Assembly: GCA_029565415.1 (NCBI GenBank)
Contig: JAKQOH010000082.1
Location: forward strand, 1 to 44,084
Direction: 5' to 3'
Origin: Candidatus Rifleibacteriota bacterium
GTDB lineage: Bacteria > Riflebacteria > Ozemobacteria > Ozemobacterales > Ozemobacteraceae
DNA: 44,084 bases
Shown here: positions 1 to 8,454 of the stretch, piece after piece
How positions within the stretch are numbered: the stretch's first letter is position 1
Layout: every line of letters begins with the position of its first letter
Notes under the pieces: model-generated
What the model saw: the letters and a program-made list of their open reading frames with translations, nothing else
Told to the model about the DNA's origin: nothing
The model's database searches: none
Translations under genes and position numbers: made by a program

Positions 1-1107
1 CAGGGCTGCCGCGTGCGCGACGTCGACGGGAACGAGTACATCGACTATCTGTGCGCCTACGGCCCGATCATCCTCGGCTACCGCGAGAAGGAAGTCGACG
101 ACGCCGTCATCCGGCAGATCCAGGAGCACGGCTTCTGTTTCTCGCTCACCCAGCCGATCCAGAACCAGCTCGTCCAGAAGCTGCGCGAACTGATCCCGAG
201 CTGCGAGATGGCCTCGTTCGTCAAAACCGGCTCCGACGCCACGACCCTCGCGACCCGCGTCGCCCGCTGTTACACCGGCCGCACGAAGATCCTGCGGTGC
301 GGCTACCATGGCTGGCACGACTGGTGCGTCGAGGTGAAGGGCGGCATCCCCGCGAAGCTGTACGAGGATATCCACGAGTTCCATTACAACCGTCTCGACG
401 AGCTCGAGGCCCTGCTGAAACAGCACGGCGGCGACACGGCCGGCATCATCGTCACCCCGTTCGGCCACCCGCTGGCCCTCCCCCTGCAGGAGCCGAAGCC
501 CGGCTTCCTCGAAGGCGTTCGTAAATTGGCTGATACATATGGCTGCGTATTGATCTTCGACGAGATCCGGTCCGGTTTCCGCGTCTCGATCGGCGGCGCG
601 CAGAAGCATTACGGCGTCACGCCCGACCTTTCCTGCTTCGGAAAGGCGCTCGCGAACGGCTACGAGATCGGCGCGCTCGTCGGCAAGACCCCGTTCATGA
701 AGAAGCTCGAGAAGGAGGCGTTCGTCTCCTCGACGTTCTTCCCGAACAGTCTGGCGATGGTCGCGGCCCTCAAGACGATCGAGATCATGCAGCGCGACAA
801 GGTGCTCGACACGATGTGGAAGAAGGGCGAGAAGTTCATCGCCGACATGCGGAAGGTCGTCGCCGACGCCGACTGCGGCGCCGAGGTTTCCGGCATCCCG
901 ATGATGCAGTTCATCACCTTCGCCAAGGACGAGACCGGCGCTTACAAGAAAAAGCGGCACGATTTCTACGCACAGCTGATCCGGCGCGGCGTGTTCATGC
1001 AGCCGTATCACCACGGCTACATCTGCCACCGCCACACCGAGGCCGATCTGAAGCACACGATCGACATGATCGCCGAGTCGCTCGCATACGTGCGGGCGAA
1101 GTATTGA
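1..1107 (+). CDS. class III PLP aminotransferase, GSA-aminomutase-like (5' end cut by window)
   Basis: The frame is open from base 1 and stops at 1107. The first visible residues (GCRVRDVDGNEYIDY) are an internal family motif, so the true start lies upstream and roughly 40-60 residues are missing. Seen: GYHGWHDW, FDEIRSGFR (the Asp that contacts the PLP pyridine nitrogen) and CFGKALANGYEIGALVGK, whose Lys should form the Schiff base. This pattern places it with glutamate-1-semialdehyde aminomutase/omega-aminotransferases of fold type I. Only 24 bp separate it from kce, so it is probably in the lysine operon, but no such enzyme belongs to the classical lysine pathway. It may handle a related omega-amino acid or an amino-keto intermediate. 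Family assignment is firm; substrate is unknown. Confidence 0.85.
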   Translation, partial: QGCRVRDVDGNEYIDYLCAYGPIILGYREKEVDDAVIRQIQEHGFCFSLTQPIQNQLVQKLRELIPSCEMASFVKTGSDATTLATRVARCYTGRTKILRCGYHGWHDWCVEVKGGIPAKLYEDIHEFHYNRLDELEALLKQHGGDTAGIIVTPFGHPLALPLQEPKPGFLEGVRKLADTYGCVLIFDEIRSGFRVSIGGAQKHYGVTPDLSCFGKALANGYEIGALVGKTPFMKKLEKEAFVSSTFFPNSLAMVAALKTIEIMQRDKVLDTMWKKGEKFIADMRKVVADADCGAEVSGIPMMQFITFAKDETGAYKKKRHDFYAQLIRRGVFMQPYHHGYICHRHTEADLKHTIDMIAESLAYVRAKY

Positions 1108-1131
1108 GCGCGCTGAGGTATAGTGGCAACT

Positions 1132-1962
1132 ATGGATAAACTGATCATCACCGCCGCTATCTGCGGCGCCGAAGTGACCAAGGAACACAATCCCGCCGTT
1201 CCCTACACCATCGCCGAGATCGCCCGCGAGGCGAAGGCGGCGCGTGATGCCGGGGCCTCGATCATCCACCTGCACGTGCGCGAGGACGACGGCAAGCCGA
1301 CCCAGTCGGCGAAACGGTTCGAGGCCGCCATCAAGGCGATCCGCGAGGCCTGCCCCGACGTCATCATCCAGCCCTCGACGGGCGGGGCCGTCGGCATGTC
1401 GAACGAGGAGCGGATGCAGCCGCTCCAGCTGAAGCCCGAGATGGCCACGCTCGACTGCGGCACCGTGAACTTCGGCGGCGACGAGATCTTCGTCAACACC
1501 GAGAACACGATCATCGAGTTCGCGGCCCGGATGAAGGCGAGCGGCATCAAGCCCGAGATCGAGGTGTTCGACAAGGGAATGATAGACCTCGCTATACGCT
1601 TGAACCGCAAGGGCCACATTCCCGGCCCGATGCACTTCAACTTCGTCCTCGGCACCTCGTGCGCCATTGCCGCCGAGCCCCGCGACCTGCTCTACATGGC
1701 CCAGAGCATCCCGGCCGGCAGCACCTTCACGGCGAGCGGCATCGGCTGCAACGCCTTCACGACGGCCGCCGTCGCGATCGTTCTCGGCGGCCACGTGCGC
1801 GTGGGCTTCGAGGACAACGTGAACCTGGCGAAAGGCATGCCGGCGAAGTCCAACGGCGAGCTCGTGGCGAAAGTCGCCCGCATCGCCCATGAACTGGGCC
1901 GCGAGGTCGCGAGCCCGGCCGAGGCGCGCGCGATTCTCGGCCTGACCGGAGGAAAAGCATGA
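1132..1962 (+). CDS. kce: 3-keto-5-aminohexanoate cleavage enzyme
   Basis: Condenses and cleaves 3-keto-5-aminohexanoate with acetyl-CoA to give acetoacetate and 3-aminobutyryl-CoA in lysine fermentation. The ATG at 1132 gives MDKLIITAAICGAEV, the family's usual N-terminus; a GTG nine bases upstream is less likely. The product has 276 residues, normal for the family. Visible catalytic set: Glu14 and the Zn ligands His46 and His48 (HLHVRE). Arg223, Glu227 and Asp228 in HVRVGFEDN correspond to Arg226, Glu230 and Asp231 of the structurally characterised Cloacamonas enzyme with a three-residue offset. Its stop overlaps the next start as ATGA, indicating translational coupling to the CoA-transferase genes. 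Residues 149-156 are coded by an AT-rich patch with two ATA codons. Confidence 0.96.
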   Translation: MDKLIITAAICGAEVTKEHNPAVPYTIAEIAREAKAARDAGASIIHLHVREDDGKPTQSAKRFEAAIKAIREACPDVIIQPSTGGAVGMSNEERMQPLQLKPEMATLDCGTVNFGGDEIFVNTENTIIEFAARMKASGIKPEIEVFDKGMIDLAIRLNRKGHIPGPMHFNFVLGTSCAIAAEPRDLLYMAQSIPAGSTFTASGIGCNAFTTAAVAIVLGGHVRVGFEDNVNLAKGMPAKSNGELVAKVARIAHELGREVASPAEARAILGLTGGKA

Positions 1963-2618
1963 ACAAGCTCACGCGAAGAGAAGACCTGAAGCATCTGTTC
2001 AAGGACGGCCAGACCATCATGGTCGGCGGGTTCATGACCTGCGGCACCCCCGAGGGGCTGGTCGACCTGCTGGTCGAGATGAACGTGCGCGACCTGACGA
2101 TCGTCTGCAACGATGCTGGCCTGCCCGGAAAGGGCGTCGGCAAGCTGCTGAAAAACAACCAGATCAAGAAGCTGATCGCCTCGCACATCGGCCTGAACCC
2201 CGAGGCGGGCCAGCAGATGAACGACGGCGTCATGGAAGTCCAGCTCGTGCCGCAGGGAACCCTCGCCGAGCGGATCCGGGCGGGCGGCGCCGGCCTGGGC
2301 GGTATCCTGACGCACGTGGGCGTGGGCACGATCGTCGAGGAGGAGAAGCAGAAGATCGTCGTGGATGGCCACGAGTATCTGCTGGAGCTTCCCCTCAAGG
2401 CCGACGTGACGCTGCTGTATGCCAGCATCGCCGACAAGGCCGGAAACGTGTTCTACAAGGGCACGACCCGCAACTTCAACCCCGTCATGGCGATGGCCGC
2501 AGCCACGGTCGTCTGCGAGGCCGACGAGGTCGTCGAGATCGGGAAGCTCGCTCCCGAGCATGCGATCACCCCCGGCGTGCTGGTTGATCATGTCGTGGCG
2601 AAGGGAGGCTCGAAATGA
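1959..2618 (+). CDS. atoD: CoA transferase alpha subunit (acetoacetate/butyrate type)
   Basis: The 219-residue alpha subunit of a family I CoA transferase. The N-terminal GGFMTCGTPEGLVDLL loop and the following IVCNDAGLPGKGVGKLL are typical of AtoD/ScoA. In lysine fermentation this enzyme moves CoA from butyryl-CoA (or acetyl-CoA) to the acetoacetate made by Kce, giving acetoacetyl-CoA and a fatty acid; position in the operon supports that role. It starts inside the kce stop (ATGA) and ends inside the start of the beta subunit (ATGA), so the three genes are translationally coupled. The exact CoA donor cannot be read from the sequence. Confidence 0.93.
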   Translation: MNKLTRREDLKHLFKDGQTIMVGGFMTCGTPEGLVDLLVEMNVRDLTIVCNDAGLPGKGVGKLLKNNQIKKLIASHIGLNPEAGQQMNDGVMEVQLVPQGTLAERIRAGGAGLGGILTHVGVGTIVEEEKQKIVVDGHEYLLELPLKADVTLLYASIADKAGNVFYKGTTRNFNPVMAMAAATVVCEADEVVEIGKLAPEHAITPGVLVDHVVAKGGSK

Positions 2619-3280
2619 TTCCGAATCCCGAACAGGCGAAAACCATCATCGCGAAACGCATCGCGGCAGAGCTGAAGGACGGCTGGCTGGTGAACCTCGG
2701 CATCGGGCTTCCCACGCTGGTCGCGAATTATATTCCCGATGGTGTGCATGTCACCTTCCAGGCCGAGAACGGCATGACCGGCATGGGGCCGGCTCCCGAG
2801 CCCGGCAAGGAAAACCTGCAGATCCAGAACGCAGGCGGCCAGAACGTTTCGATCCTGCCCGGCGGCTCGTTCTTCGACAGTCTGACCTCGTTTTCCCTGA
2901 TCCGCGGCGGCCACGTCGATGCGACGATTCTCGGCACGCTCGAGGTCGACCAGGAGGGCAACCTGGCGAACTGGATCATCCCCGGCAAGAAGGTGCCGGG
3001 AATGGGCGGCGCGATGGATCTCGTCTCCGGCGCGAACCTGGTGATCGTCGCGACGCTGCACACCGAGAAGGGGCGGCCGAAGATCCTGAAGAAGTGCAAG
3101 CTGCCCTTGACCGCGCACCACGAGGTCAATATGATCGTCACCGAACTTGCCGTCATCGACGTGCGCCCGGGCGGTCTCGTCCTGCGGGAACACCACCCCG
3201 ACGTCACGGTCGAAGAGATCAAGTCCATGACCGAGGCTGACCTGTTCGTTTCCGAGCATCTCAAGCCCATGGCCATCTGA
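2615..3280 (+). CDS. atoA: CoA transferase beta subunit (acetoacetate/butyrate type)
   Basis: The 221-residue beta subunit partnering the gene just upstream (4-bp overlap). The segment FQAENGMTGMGPAP contains Glu51, which matches the glutamate (S/A-E-N-G motif) that forms the covalent glutamyl-CoA thioester in family I CoA transferases. GGSFFDSLTSFSLIRGGHVD is a second family signature. Together with the alpha subunit it would activate acetoacetate for beta-oxidation-type cleavage to acetyl-CoA. An AT-rich patch at 2724-2750 codes VANYIPDGVH near the N-terminus. Gap to kdd is 30 bp. Confidence 0.94.
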   Translation: MIPNPEQAKTIIAKRIAAELKDGWLVNLGIGLPTLVANYIPDGVHVTFQAENGMTGMGPAPEPGKENLQIQNAGGQNVSILPGGSFFDSLTSFSLIRGGHVDATILGTLEVDQEGNLANWIIPGKKVPGMGGAMDLVSGANLVIVATLHTEKGRPKILKKCKLPLTAHHEVNMIVTELAVIDVRPGGLVLREHHPDVTVEEIKSMTEADLFVSEHLKPMAI

Positions 3281-3310
3281 GTTACAACGTAGAACGACAA
3301 GGAGAAGAGA

Positions 3311-4351
3311 ATGAAGACCGGCTGCAAATACGGAACCCATCGCGTCATCGAGCCCAAGGGCGTGCTTCCGCAGGCTGCGGATGTCGTTTCCAACGACATG
3401 AACATCTTCGACAACGAGATTTTGATCGACGTCGAAGCGCTGAACATCGATTCGGCCAGTTTTCATCAGCTGAAGGAAGCCGCGGGCGGCGACGAGGAGA
3501 AGCTCAAAGCCAGCATCTGCGAGATCGTGCGCCAGAAGGGCAAGATGAAGAACCCGGTCACCGGCTCGGGCGGCGTTCTGATCGGCAAGGTCGCCAAGAT
3601 CGGCCCGAAGCTGGAAAAGAAGATCGCCCTCAAGCCCGGCGACAAGATCGTGACGCTGGTGTCGCTCTCCCAGACGCCGCTGCGCATCGACGCGATCAAC
3701 AAGGTCCACATGAAGATCGACCGCGTCGACATCAAGGGCCAGGCGATCCTGTTCGAGACCGGCCTGTATGCAAAGATACCGACCGATATACCGGAAGCGG
3801 CCGCGATGGCGGCTCTCGACGTCGCCGGCGCCCCGGCCCAGACCGCGAAGCTCGTCCGCCCCGGCCAGAAGGTCCTGATCCTCGGCGGAACCGGCAAGTC
3901 CGGCATCCTGTGCGCGTATGAAGCCCGCAAGCGCGTCGGCCCGACCGGCCTCGTCGTCGGCATCGGCCAGAGCGAGAAGAACATCCAGCGCCTGAAAGAC
4001 CTCGGCTTCTGCCACCACGTCATCAAGGCCAACGCCCAGGATCCGATGGACGTGCTGACCAAGGCGATGGAAGCCTCGGGCGGCGCCGAGTATGACATCA
4101 CGATCAACTGCCTGAACGTGCCGAATTCCGAGATGTCCTGCATTCTGCCCGTGCGCGACGGCGGCATCGTCTACTTCTTCTCGATGGCGACGAGCTTCAC
4201 CAAGGCTGCGCTGGGCGCAGAAGGCGTCGGCAAGGACGTCGACATGATCATCGGAAACGGGTACACGAAGGACCATGCCGAAATCACTCTTCAGCTGCTG
4301 CGCGAGAGCCCGGCCCTGATGAAGCTGTTCCGCGAATCCTACACGGCCTGA
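3311..4351 (+). CDS. kdd: L-erythro-3,5-diaminohexanoate dehydrogenase
   Basis: Oxidatively deaminates 3,5-diaminohexanoate to 3-keto-5-aminohexanoate with NAD(P)+, linking KamDE to Kce. The product has 346 residues. A Rossmann segment VLILGGTGKSGILCAYEARK (about 188-207) is the dinucleotide-binding site. The N-terminal MKTGCKYGTHRVIEPKGVLP is characteristic of Kdd proteins. A good ribosome binding site (AAGGAG, about 3299) precedes the ATG. Position between the CoA transferase and kamA fits other lysine clusters. Residues near 155-162 lie in an AT-rich patch (3765-3795) with two ATA codons. Confidence 0.95.
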   Translation: MKTGCKYGTHRVIEPKGVLPQAADVVSNDMNIFDNEILIDVEALNIDSASFHQLKEAAGGDEEKLKASICEIVRQKGKMKNPVTGSGGVLIGKVAKIGPKLEKKIALKPGDKIVTLVSLSQTPLRIDAINKVHMKIDRVDIKGQAILFETGLYAKIPTDIPEAAAMAALDVAGAPAQTAKLVRPGQKVLILGGTGKSGILCAYEARKRVGPTGLVVGIGQSEKNIQRLKDLGFCHHVIKANAQDPMDVLTKAMEASGGAEYDITINCLNVPNSEMSCILPVRDGGIVYFFSMATSFTKAALGAEGVGKDVDMIIGNGYTKDHAEITLQLLRESPALMKLFRESYTA

Positions 4352-4364
4352 CGGGGAGCGGAGA

Positions 4365-5633
4365 ATGGCAGTCAATCGCAGAAAGATCCTGTTCAAGGAT
4401 GCCACCGACGAACAGTGGAACGACTGGCGCTGGCAGCTCGCGAACCGGGTGACGGATGTCGAGTCGCTGAAAAAGTACATTACTCTGACCAAATCAGAGG
4501 AAGAGGGCATCCAGAAATGCCTGCAGTCCCTCCGCATGTCGATTACGCCGTATTATCTCTCGAAGATCGATCCCGATAATCCGGCGTGTCCGATCCGCAA
4601 GCAGGCGATCCCGACGGTCGACGAGTTGTACAAGTCCGAATCCGATCTCGTCGACCCCCTGCACGAGGACGGGGATTCGCCGGTGCCGGGCCTGACGCAC
4701 CGGTATCCCGACCGCGCGCTGCTGCTGATCACCGACCAGTGCGCGATGTACTGTCGGCACTGCACGCGGCGCCGGTTTGCGGGCCAGACCGACCTGCCCC
4801 TGCCGATGGCCCAGATCGATGCGGCCATCGAGTACATCCGGAACACGCCGCAGATCCGCGACGTGCTCCTGTCGGGCGGCGATCCGCTGCTGTATTCGGA
4901 AGACAAGCTCGAGATCATCATCAAGAAGCTGCGGGCGATTCCCCACGTCGAGATCGTGCGGCTGGGCTCGCGCACGCCGGTCGTCATGCCCCAGCGCATC
5001 ACCCCCGCCCTGGTCGAAATGCTGAAAAAATATCATCCGATATGGCTCAACACGCACTTCAACCATCCCGACGAGCTGAGTGAAGAGTCGGTGCGGGCCT
5101 GCGAGATGCTGGCGAATGCCGGCATTCCGCTCGGGAACCAGTCGGTGCTGCTGCGCGGCATCAACGACTGCGTGCACGTGATGCGGCGCCTGGTGCATGG
5201 CCTCGTCAAGGCCCGGGTGCGGCCGTATTACATCTACCAGTGCGATCTTTCGGTGGGCCTCTCCCACTTCCGGACGCCGGTGGCGGTCGGGATCGACATC
5301 ATCGAAGGGCTGCGGGGCCACACCTCGGGCTTCTGCGTGCCGACCTTCGTCGTCGACGCGCCGGGCGGCGGCGGGAAGATCCCCGTCATGCCCGACTACG
5401 CGATCTCGCACGGCTACAACAAGGTGATCCTGCGCAACTTCGAAGGCGTCATCTCCTGCTACGAGGAGCCGAGCAACTACAAGCCCGGCTGCCGGTGCGA
5501 CGTGTGCCGCGGTGAGCGGGAAGTGAAGCTCGAAGGCATCGCGGGGCTGTCCCATCGCAAGATCGCCCTCGAACCCGAGGTCACCCAGCGCAAGCTGCGC
5601 GGCAAGAAGCGCAAGGCCGGAAACGACCATTGA
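4365..5633 (+). CDS. kamA: L-lysine 2,3-aminomutase (radical SAM, PLP)
   Basis: Converts L-lysine to L-beta-lysine, the first step of the pathway. The product has 422 residues. The radical-SAM cluster ligands are Cys126, Cys130 and Cys133 (CAMYCRHC). The PLP lysine is Lys338 in PGGGGKIP. The structural zinc ligands are Cys269, Cys376, Cys378 and Cys381. Each matches the clostridial enzyme (125/129/132, 337, 268/375/377/380) with a constant offset of one, so the enzyme looks fully active. SGGDPLL follows the cluster as expected. The gene starts 13 bp after kdd with GGGGAG as ribosome site, and is followed by a strong hairpin. Confidence 0.97.
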   Translation: MAVNRRKILFKDATDEQWNDWRWQLANRVTDVESLKKYITLTKSEEEGIQKCLQSLRMSITPYYLSKIDPDNPACPIRKQAIPTVDELYKSESDLVDPLHEDGDSPVPGLTHRYPDRALLLITDQCAMYCRHCTRRRFAGQTDLPLPMAQIDAAIEYIRNTPQIRDVLLSGGDPLLYSEDKLEIIIKKLRAIPHVEIVRLGSRTPVVMPQRITPALVEMLKKYHPIWLNTHFNHPDELSEESVRACEMLANAGIPLGNQSVLLRGINDCVHVMRRLVHGLVKARVRPYYIYQCDLSVGLSHFRTPVAVGIDIIEGLRGHTSGFCVPTFVVDAPGGGGKIPVMPDYAISHGYNKVILRNFEGVISCYEEPSNYKPGCRCDVCRGEREVKLEGIAGLSHRKIALEPEVTQRKLRGKKRKAGNDH

Positions 5634-5640
5634 CCGTCCG

Positions 5641-5670
5641 GTTCGGGCGCACCCTCGGGTGCGCCCGAAC
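5641..5670 (+). terminator. strong hairpin after kamA
   Basis: A perfect 14-bp stem (GTTCGGGCGCACCC with its reverse complement) and a 2-nt centre, six bases after the kamA stop. It is followed by TTCTT rather than a long T run, so it may be a weak intrinsic terminator, an mRNA-stabilising 3' end or a partial attenuator between the upstream and downstream halves of the lysine cluster. Confidence 0.6.
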
Positions 5671-5785
5671 TTCTTCGGCCATCTCCTTTGCCCCCGGTAG
5701 GACACGGATGAATCCGCAGATGACGCAGATGTCACAGATACCGGAGGATGGAACGATCGGGAACGACGCATATCCATGCATCATG

Positions 5786-5808
5786 GGGGCGGGTTTGAAA
5801 CCCGCCCC
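5786..5808. repeat. dispersed palindrome, copy 1
   Basis: Arms GGGGCGGGTTT and AAACCCGCCCC around a single G, followed by TACA. It is identical in its core to the copy at 10989-11017. The left flank has lost the GTA found in the other copies. It lies in the kamA-kamB gap, which also holds a degenerate direct repeat near 5705-5745 (GCAGATGACGCAGATGTCACAG). See the repeat-family finding. Confidence 0.85.
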
Positions 5809-5821
5809 TACAGGAACGGGA

Positions 5822-5852
5822 TACGCGAATATAATATATAATTATATATAAT
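5822..5852 (+). promoter_or_regulatory. AT-rich segment immediately upstream of kamB; possible promoter
   Basis: About 30 bases made almost only of A and T, with TATAAT at 5830-5835 and the self-complementary run ATATATAATTATATAT, in otherwise GC-rich DNA. No convincing -35 box is found 17 bp upstream. If TATAAT is a -10 box, transcription would start only about 10 bases before the ATG at 5853, leaving no room for a ribosome binding site. A short-leader mRNA, or use of the downstream GTG codons at 5871/5874, are alternatives. Confidence 0.45.
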
Positions 5853-6965
5853 ATGGATGGGATCCGGAACGTGGTGAGGTGCATCGAACGGCTGTCGGCG
5901 GCGGAGCTTCGGGCGAAGCTCCGGGGGTTGTCATCGGATCATGCAACTCTTGCTTTCGTCGGGACGGGCCAGGGGACGGGCAAGACGACGGCGTTGCAGG
6001 CGTTTCTCGATGCCCATGCCGGCGGCGAGCCGGTGGGGGTGACATCGGTCGGCGTCGACGGGGCGGAGCTGAACGGAGCCGCCGAGCGGAGCCGGGCCGT
6101 GCTGACCGTGCCGCCGGGGAGCATTCTCGCGACCGCCTCGGGCTGCCTGGCCCACGGGGACATCACCAGGGAAATCCTTGCGGATACGGGCGTTCACACC
6201 CCGCTGGGCGAGGTGCTGATCGTGAAGGCGCGCAGCGGCGGCTGGATCGAGCTCGCCGGGCCCTCCGTCGTGGCGGATCTGATGCGCGTCTGCCGGCTGC
6301 TGGAAACGCACGGCGCCCGCCGGGTGTTCGTCGACGGTGCCCAGGGCCGCCTGAGTCTCGCCGCGCCGTCGGGCAGCGGTGCCGCCGTGTTCACGGTCAG
6401 GCTCGATCCGGCCAGATCCGTCGAAAACTGCGTCGCGGATGCGGCTCGTGTGCTTGGGCAACTCACCCTTGCTGCGGCTCCGGCGGACGTCTGCCGCCAG
6501 TATCTCGTTCCAGAACGCGGTGAGCGGCCGGCGAAGCTTCTCGTCATCGACCGTGACGCCGGGAAGTCCCGTGGTTTTGCATCAGCCGAGATGGGACGCG
6601 AGACGGTCGATGCGATCCGTGCCTCGACGGTGGCGATCGGCATCCGCGGGGCGGTGACGAACGAGTTCGTCGACCGGCTCCTCGGGCAAAAGCCGGAGGC
6701 GCGCGAGAGCGGCTGGGCGGGACTGATGCTCGTCGTCGAGGATGGCACCCGCCTGTTCGTCGATGACCGCCGTCGGGAACGGCTGCGCGCCGCCGGCATC
6801 GCCGTGCGGGCCGCGCGCCCCCTCACCGTCGCCTGCGTCGCGATGCATCCCGGCCCGGCCTTGGCCGGCCCGGATGCCGCCCCCGTCGTCATGAAAGCCC
6901 TGTCTGCGGCCGTTCCTCTGCCGCTCGTGGATGTGATCGGAGGCTGGTATGCTGCCGGGATTTAG
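5853..6965 (+). CDS. kamB: lysine 5,6-aminomutase reactivase-type subunit KamB
   Basis: A 370-residue protein with a P-loop GTGQGTGKTT at residues 37-46. Its position directly before a MutS-like ATPase and kamD/kamE is the arrangement known from fusobacterial and clostridial lysine clusters, where the pair is called KamB/KamC. Lysine 5,6-aminomutase inactivates during turnover, so KamBC is thought to exchange or repair damaged cobalamin; that role is from family knowledge and context, not shown here. The start is uncertain: the ATG at 5853 has no ribosome site, and GTG 5871 or 5874 would remove 6-7 residues. The 3' end overlaps kamC by 17 bp. Confidence 0.8.
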   Translation: MDGIRNVVRCIERLSAAELRAKLRGLSSDHATLAFVGTGQGTGKTTALQAFLDAHAGGEPVGVTSVGVDGAELNGAAERSRAVLTVPPGSILATASGCLAHGDITREILADTGVHTPLGEVLIVKARSGGWIELAGPSVVADLMRVCRLLETHGARRVFVDGAQGRLSLAAPSGSGAAVFTVRLDPARSVENCVADAARVLGQLTLAAAPADVCRQYLVPERGERPAKLLVIDRDAGKSRGFASAEMGRETVDAIRASTVAIGIRGAVTNEFVDRLLGQKPEARESGWAGLMLVVEDGTRLFVDDRRRERLRAAGIAVRAARPLTVACVAMHPGPALAGPDAAPVVMKALSAAVPLPLVDVIGGWYAAGI

Positions 6966-8430
6966 GCGGGAACAGGAAGAGCGGATCGGGTTTTCCTGGG
7001 TGATGGGGCGTTGTGCGCCGCTCACGCCGTTCGGCCGTGAACGCAAGAAGGCGGTTGCGCCGTTTCCCGCGACGGAGCTGGCGGCGCTGAACCGGGAACT
7101 GGATGCGGTGGGGCGGCTGCTGGACTGGTGCTGCGCGAACCGGACCTGGATCGAAGATGCCCGGCTGGTGCTGGAGCGGTTCAAGGAGATCCGGGGGACG
7201 CTCGGGCGGCTCGGGGAAGAAGGCCGCATCCTCGATGAGGTCGACCTGTTCGAGCTGAAGAACTTCGCCATCAATGCCGGCGATCTCCGGCCCCTGACAG
7301 CTGCCTGTGTCCTTTCCGATGCGCGGACGGAGCTTCCCGACGTGTCGGCGGTGGTGACAGCCCTGAATCCCGATCCGCCGGTGACACGGTCGTTCTTCCT
7401 CGCCGATGCGTATGCGCCGGAACTGGCCGCCATCCGCGCGGAAAAGCAGCGCATCGAACGGGAACTGCTGAGTGGAGTGGCCGGTGAAAGCCCGGATAGC
7501 CGGGAAACACGGGTGGAGAGGCGCCGCGAGCTCGTGGTCCGGGAGCGGGAGGCCGAGGAGCAGGTGCGCCGCACCCTGACGGCCCGGCTGCGCGCTTCCC
7601 TGCCGGCGCTCGAAGCCTGCGTTGCCGCCGTCGGAACGTTCGACTTCCTGCTGGCGAAGGTTCTCCTCGCTCTCGAACTGAACGCCGTCCGGCCGGAACT
7701 CCGTGACAATACGAAAGAATATCTCTTGGAAGACGCCGTCAACCCGATGGTGGCCGCCGAGCTTGCCGGGCGGGGGAGGGCGTTCGTCCCGGTCTCGATC
7801 GAGCTGGGATCGGGGGCGAACGTCATCACCGGGGCGAACATGGGCGGGAAGAGCGTCGTGCTGGCCACGGTGACGCTTCACGCAGCGCTGGCAATGTGCG
7901 GATTTTTCGTGCCCGCCGCGCGGCTCGTGATGCCTCCGCTGGCGTATCTGTTCTATTTGTCCGACGATTTGCAGTCGGTTCAGCAGGGGCTGAGCACGTT
8001 CGGTGCCGAGGTGGCCGAAGTCCAGCGTCTGCTCGGCCTGATGCGGCATGGCACGGGCCTGGCGGCACTCGACGAGTTCGCGCGCGGGACGAACCCCGAG
8101 GAAGGCGAGGCGCTCATGAGGGCATTGCTCGAGTACGTCTCGCGGTATAATGGCTTCTGTCTCGCCTCGACCCATTACGGCAACGTGGTGGGGAAGGGAA
8201 TGAGGCATTTTCAGGTGATCGGTTTGAAGCGGGCCGACTTCGAGGAGCTTCGAAGCAGGCTCGATATCCAGAAGGAGCGGAGTTTCGACCAGTTGCAGGA
8301 ATACATGAATTACCGTCTCGAGCGGGTCGAGTGGTACAACCCGCCGCCGCGCGATGCGGTGCGGGTGGCCGAACTGCTCGGTCTCGACGGGGAGCTCCTC
8401 GAACTGGCTCGGGAAAAGCTTCGCGGCTGA
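6949..8430 (+). CDS. kamC: MutS-like ATPase, lysine 5,6-aminomutase reactivase KamC
   Basis: A 493-residue protein ending in a MutS-type ABC ATPase. Walker A is GANMGGKS (295-302), Walker B/signature region LAALDEFARGTNPEEGEAL (371-389) and the switch-like ASTHYGN follows. A charged helical stretch (about 160-220) stands where MutS has its lever/clamp. The mismatch-recognition domain of true MutS is absent, so it is not a mismatch-repair protein. It overlaps kamB by 17 bp with GGAGG about six bases before its ATG, and is followed after 24 bp by kamD. Probably the motor that opens or reloads KamDE. Confidence 0.85.
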   Translation: MLPGFRREQEERIGFSWVMGRCAPLTPFGRERKKAVAPFPATELAALNRELDAVGRLLDWCCANRTWIEDARLVLERFKEIRGTLGRLGEEGRILDEVDLFELKNFAINAGDLRPLTAACVLSDARTELPDVSAVVTALNPDPPVTRSFFLADAYAPELAAIRAEKQRIERELLSGVAGESPDSRETRVERRRELVVREREAEEQVRRTLTARLRASLPALEACVAAVGTFDFLLAKVLLALELNAVRPELRDNTKEYLLEDAVNPMVAAELAGRGRAFVPVSIELGSGANVITGANMGGKSVVLATVTLHAALAMCGFFVPAARLVMPPLAYLFYLSDDLQSVQQGLSTFGAEVAEVQRLLGLMRHGTGLAALDEFARGTNPEEGEALMRALLEYVSRYNGFCLASTHYGNVVGKGMRHFQVIGLKRADFEELRSRLDIQKERSFDQLQEYMNYRLERVEWYNPPPRDAVRVAELLGLDGELLELAREKLRG

Positions 8431-8454
8431 ACACGGAAGGAAAGGGTGCATCGG

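Noticed and set aside
2588..4537. A 649-codon open frame on the minus strand opposite atoA, kdd and the start of kamA
   Set aside because: It is antisense to three genes with complete catalytic motifs. GC-rich codon use removes stops from the opposite strand, and the translation is Asp/Leu/Arg/Val-rich with no fold signature.
5630..5851. A 73-codon plus-strand open frame between kamA and kamB
   Set aside because: It runs through the hairpin, the direct repeat and the palindrome; no ribosome site and no protein-like composition.
6949..8430. MutS/MutS2 mismatch-repair protein
   Set aside because: Only the ATPase half of MutS is present, and the gene is sandwiched between kamB and kamD, so the KamC role is far more likely.
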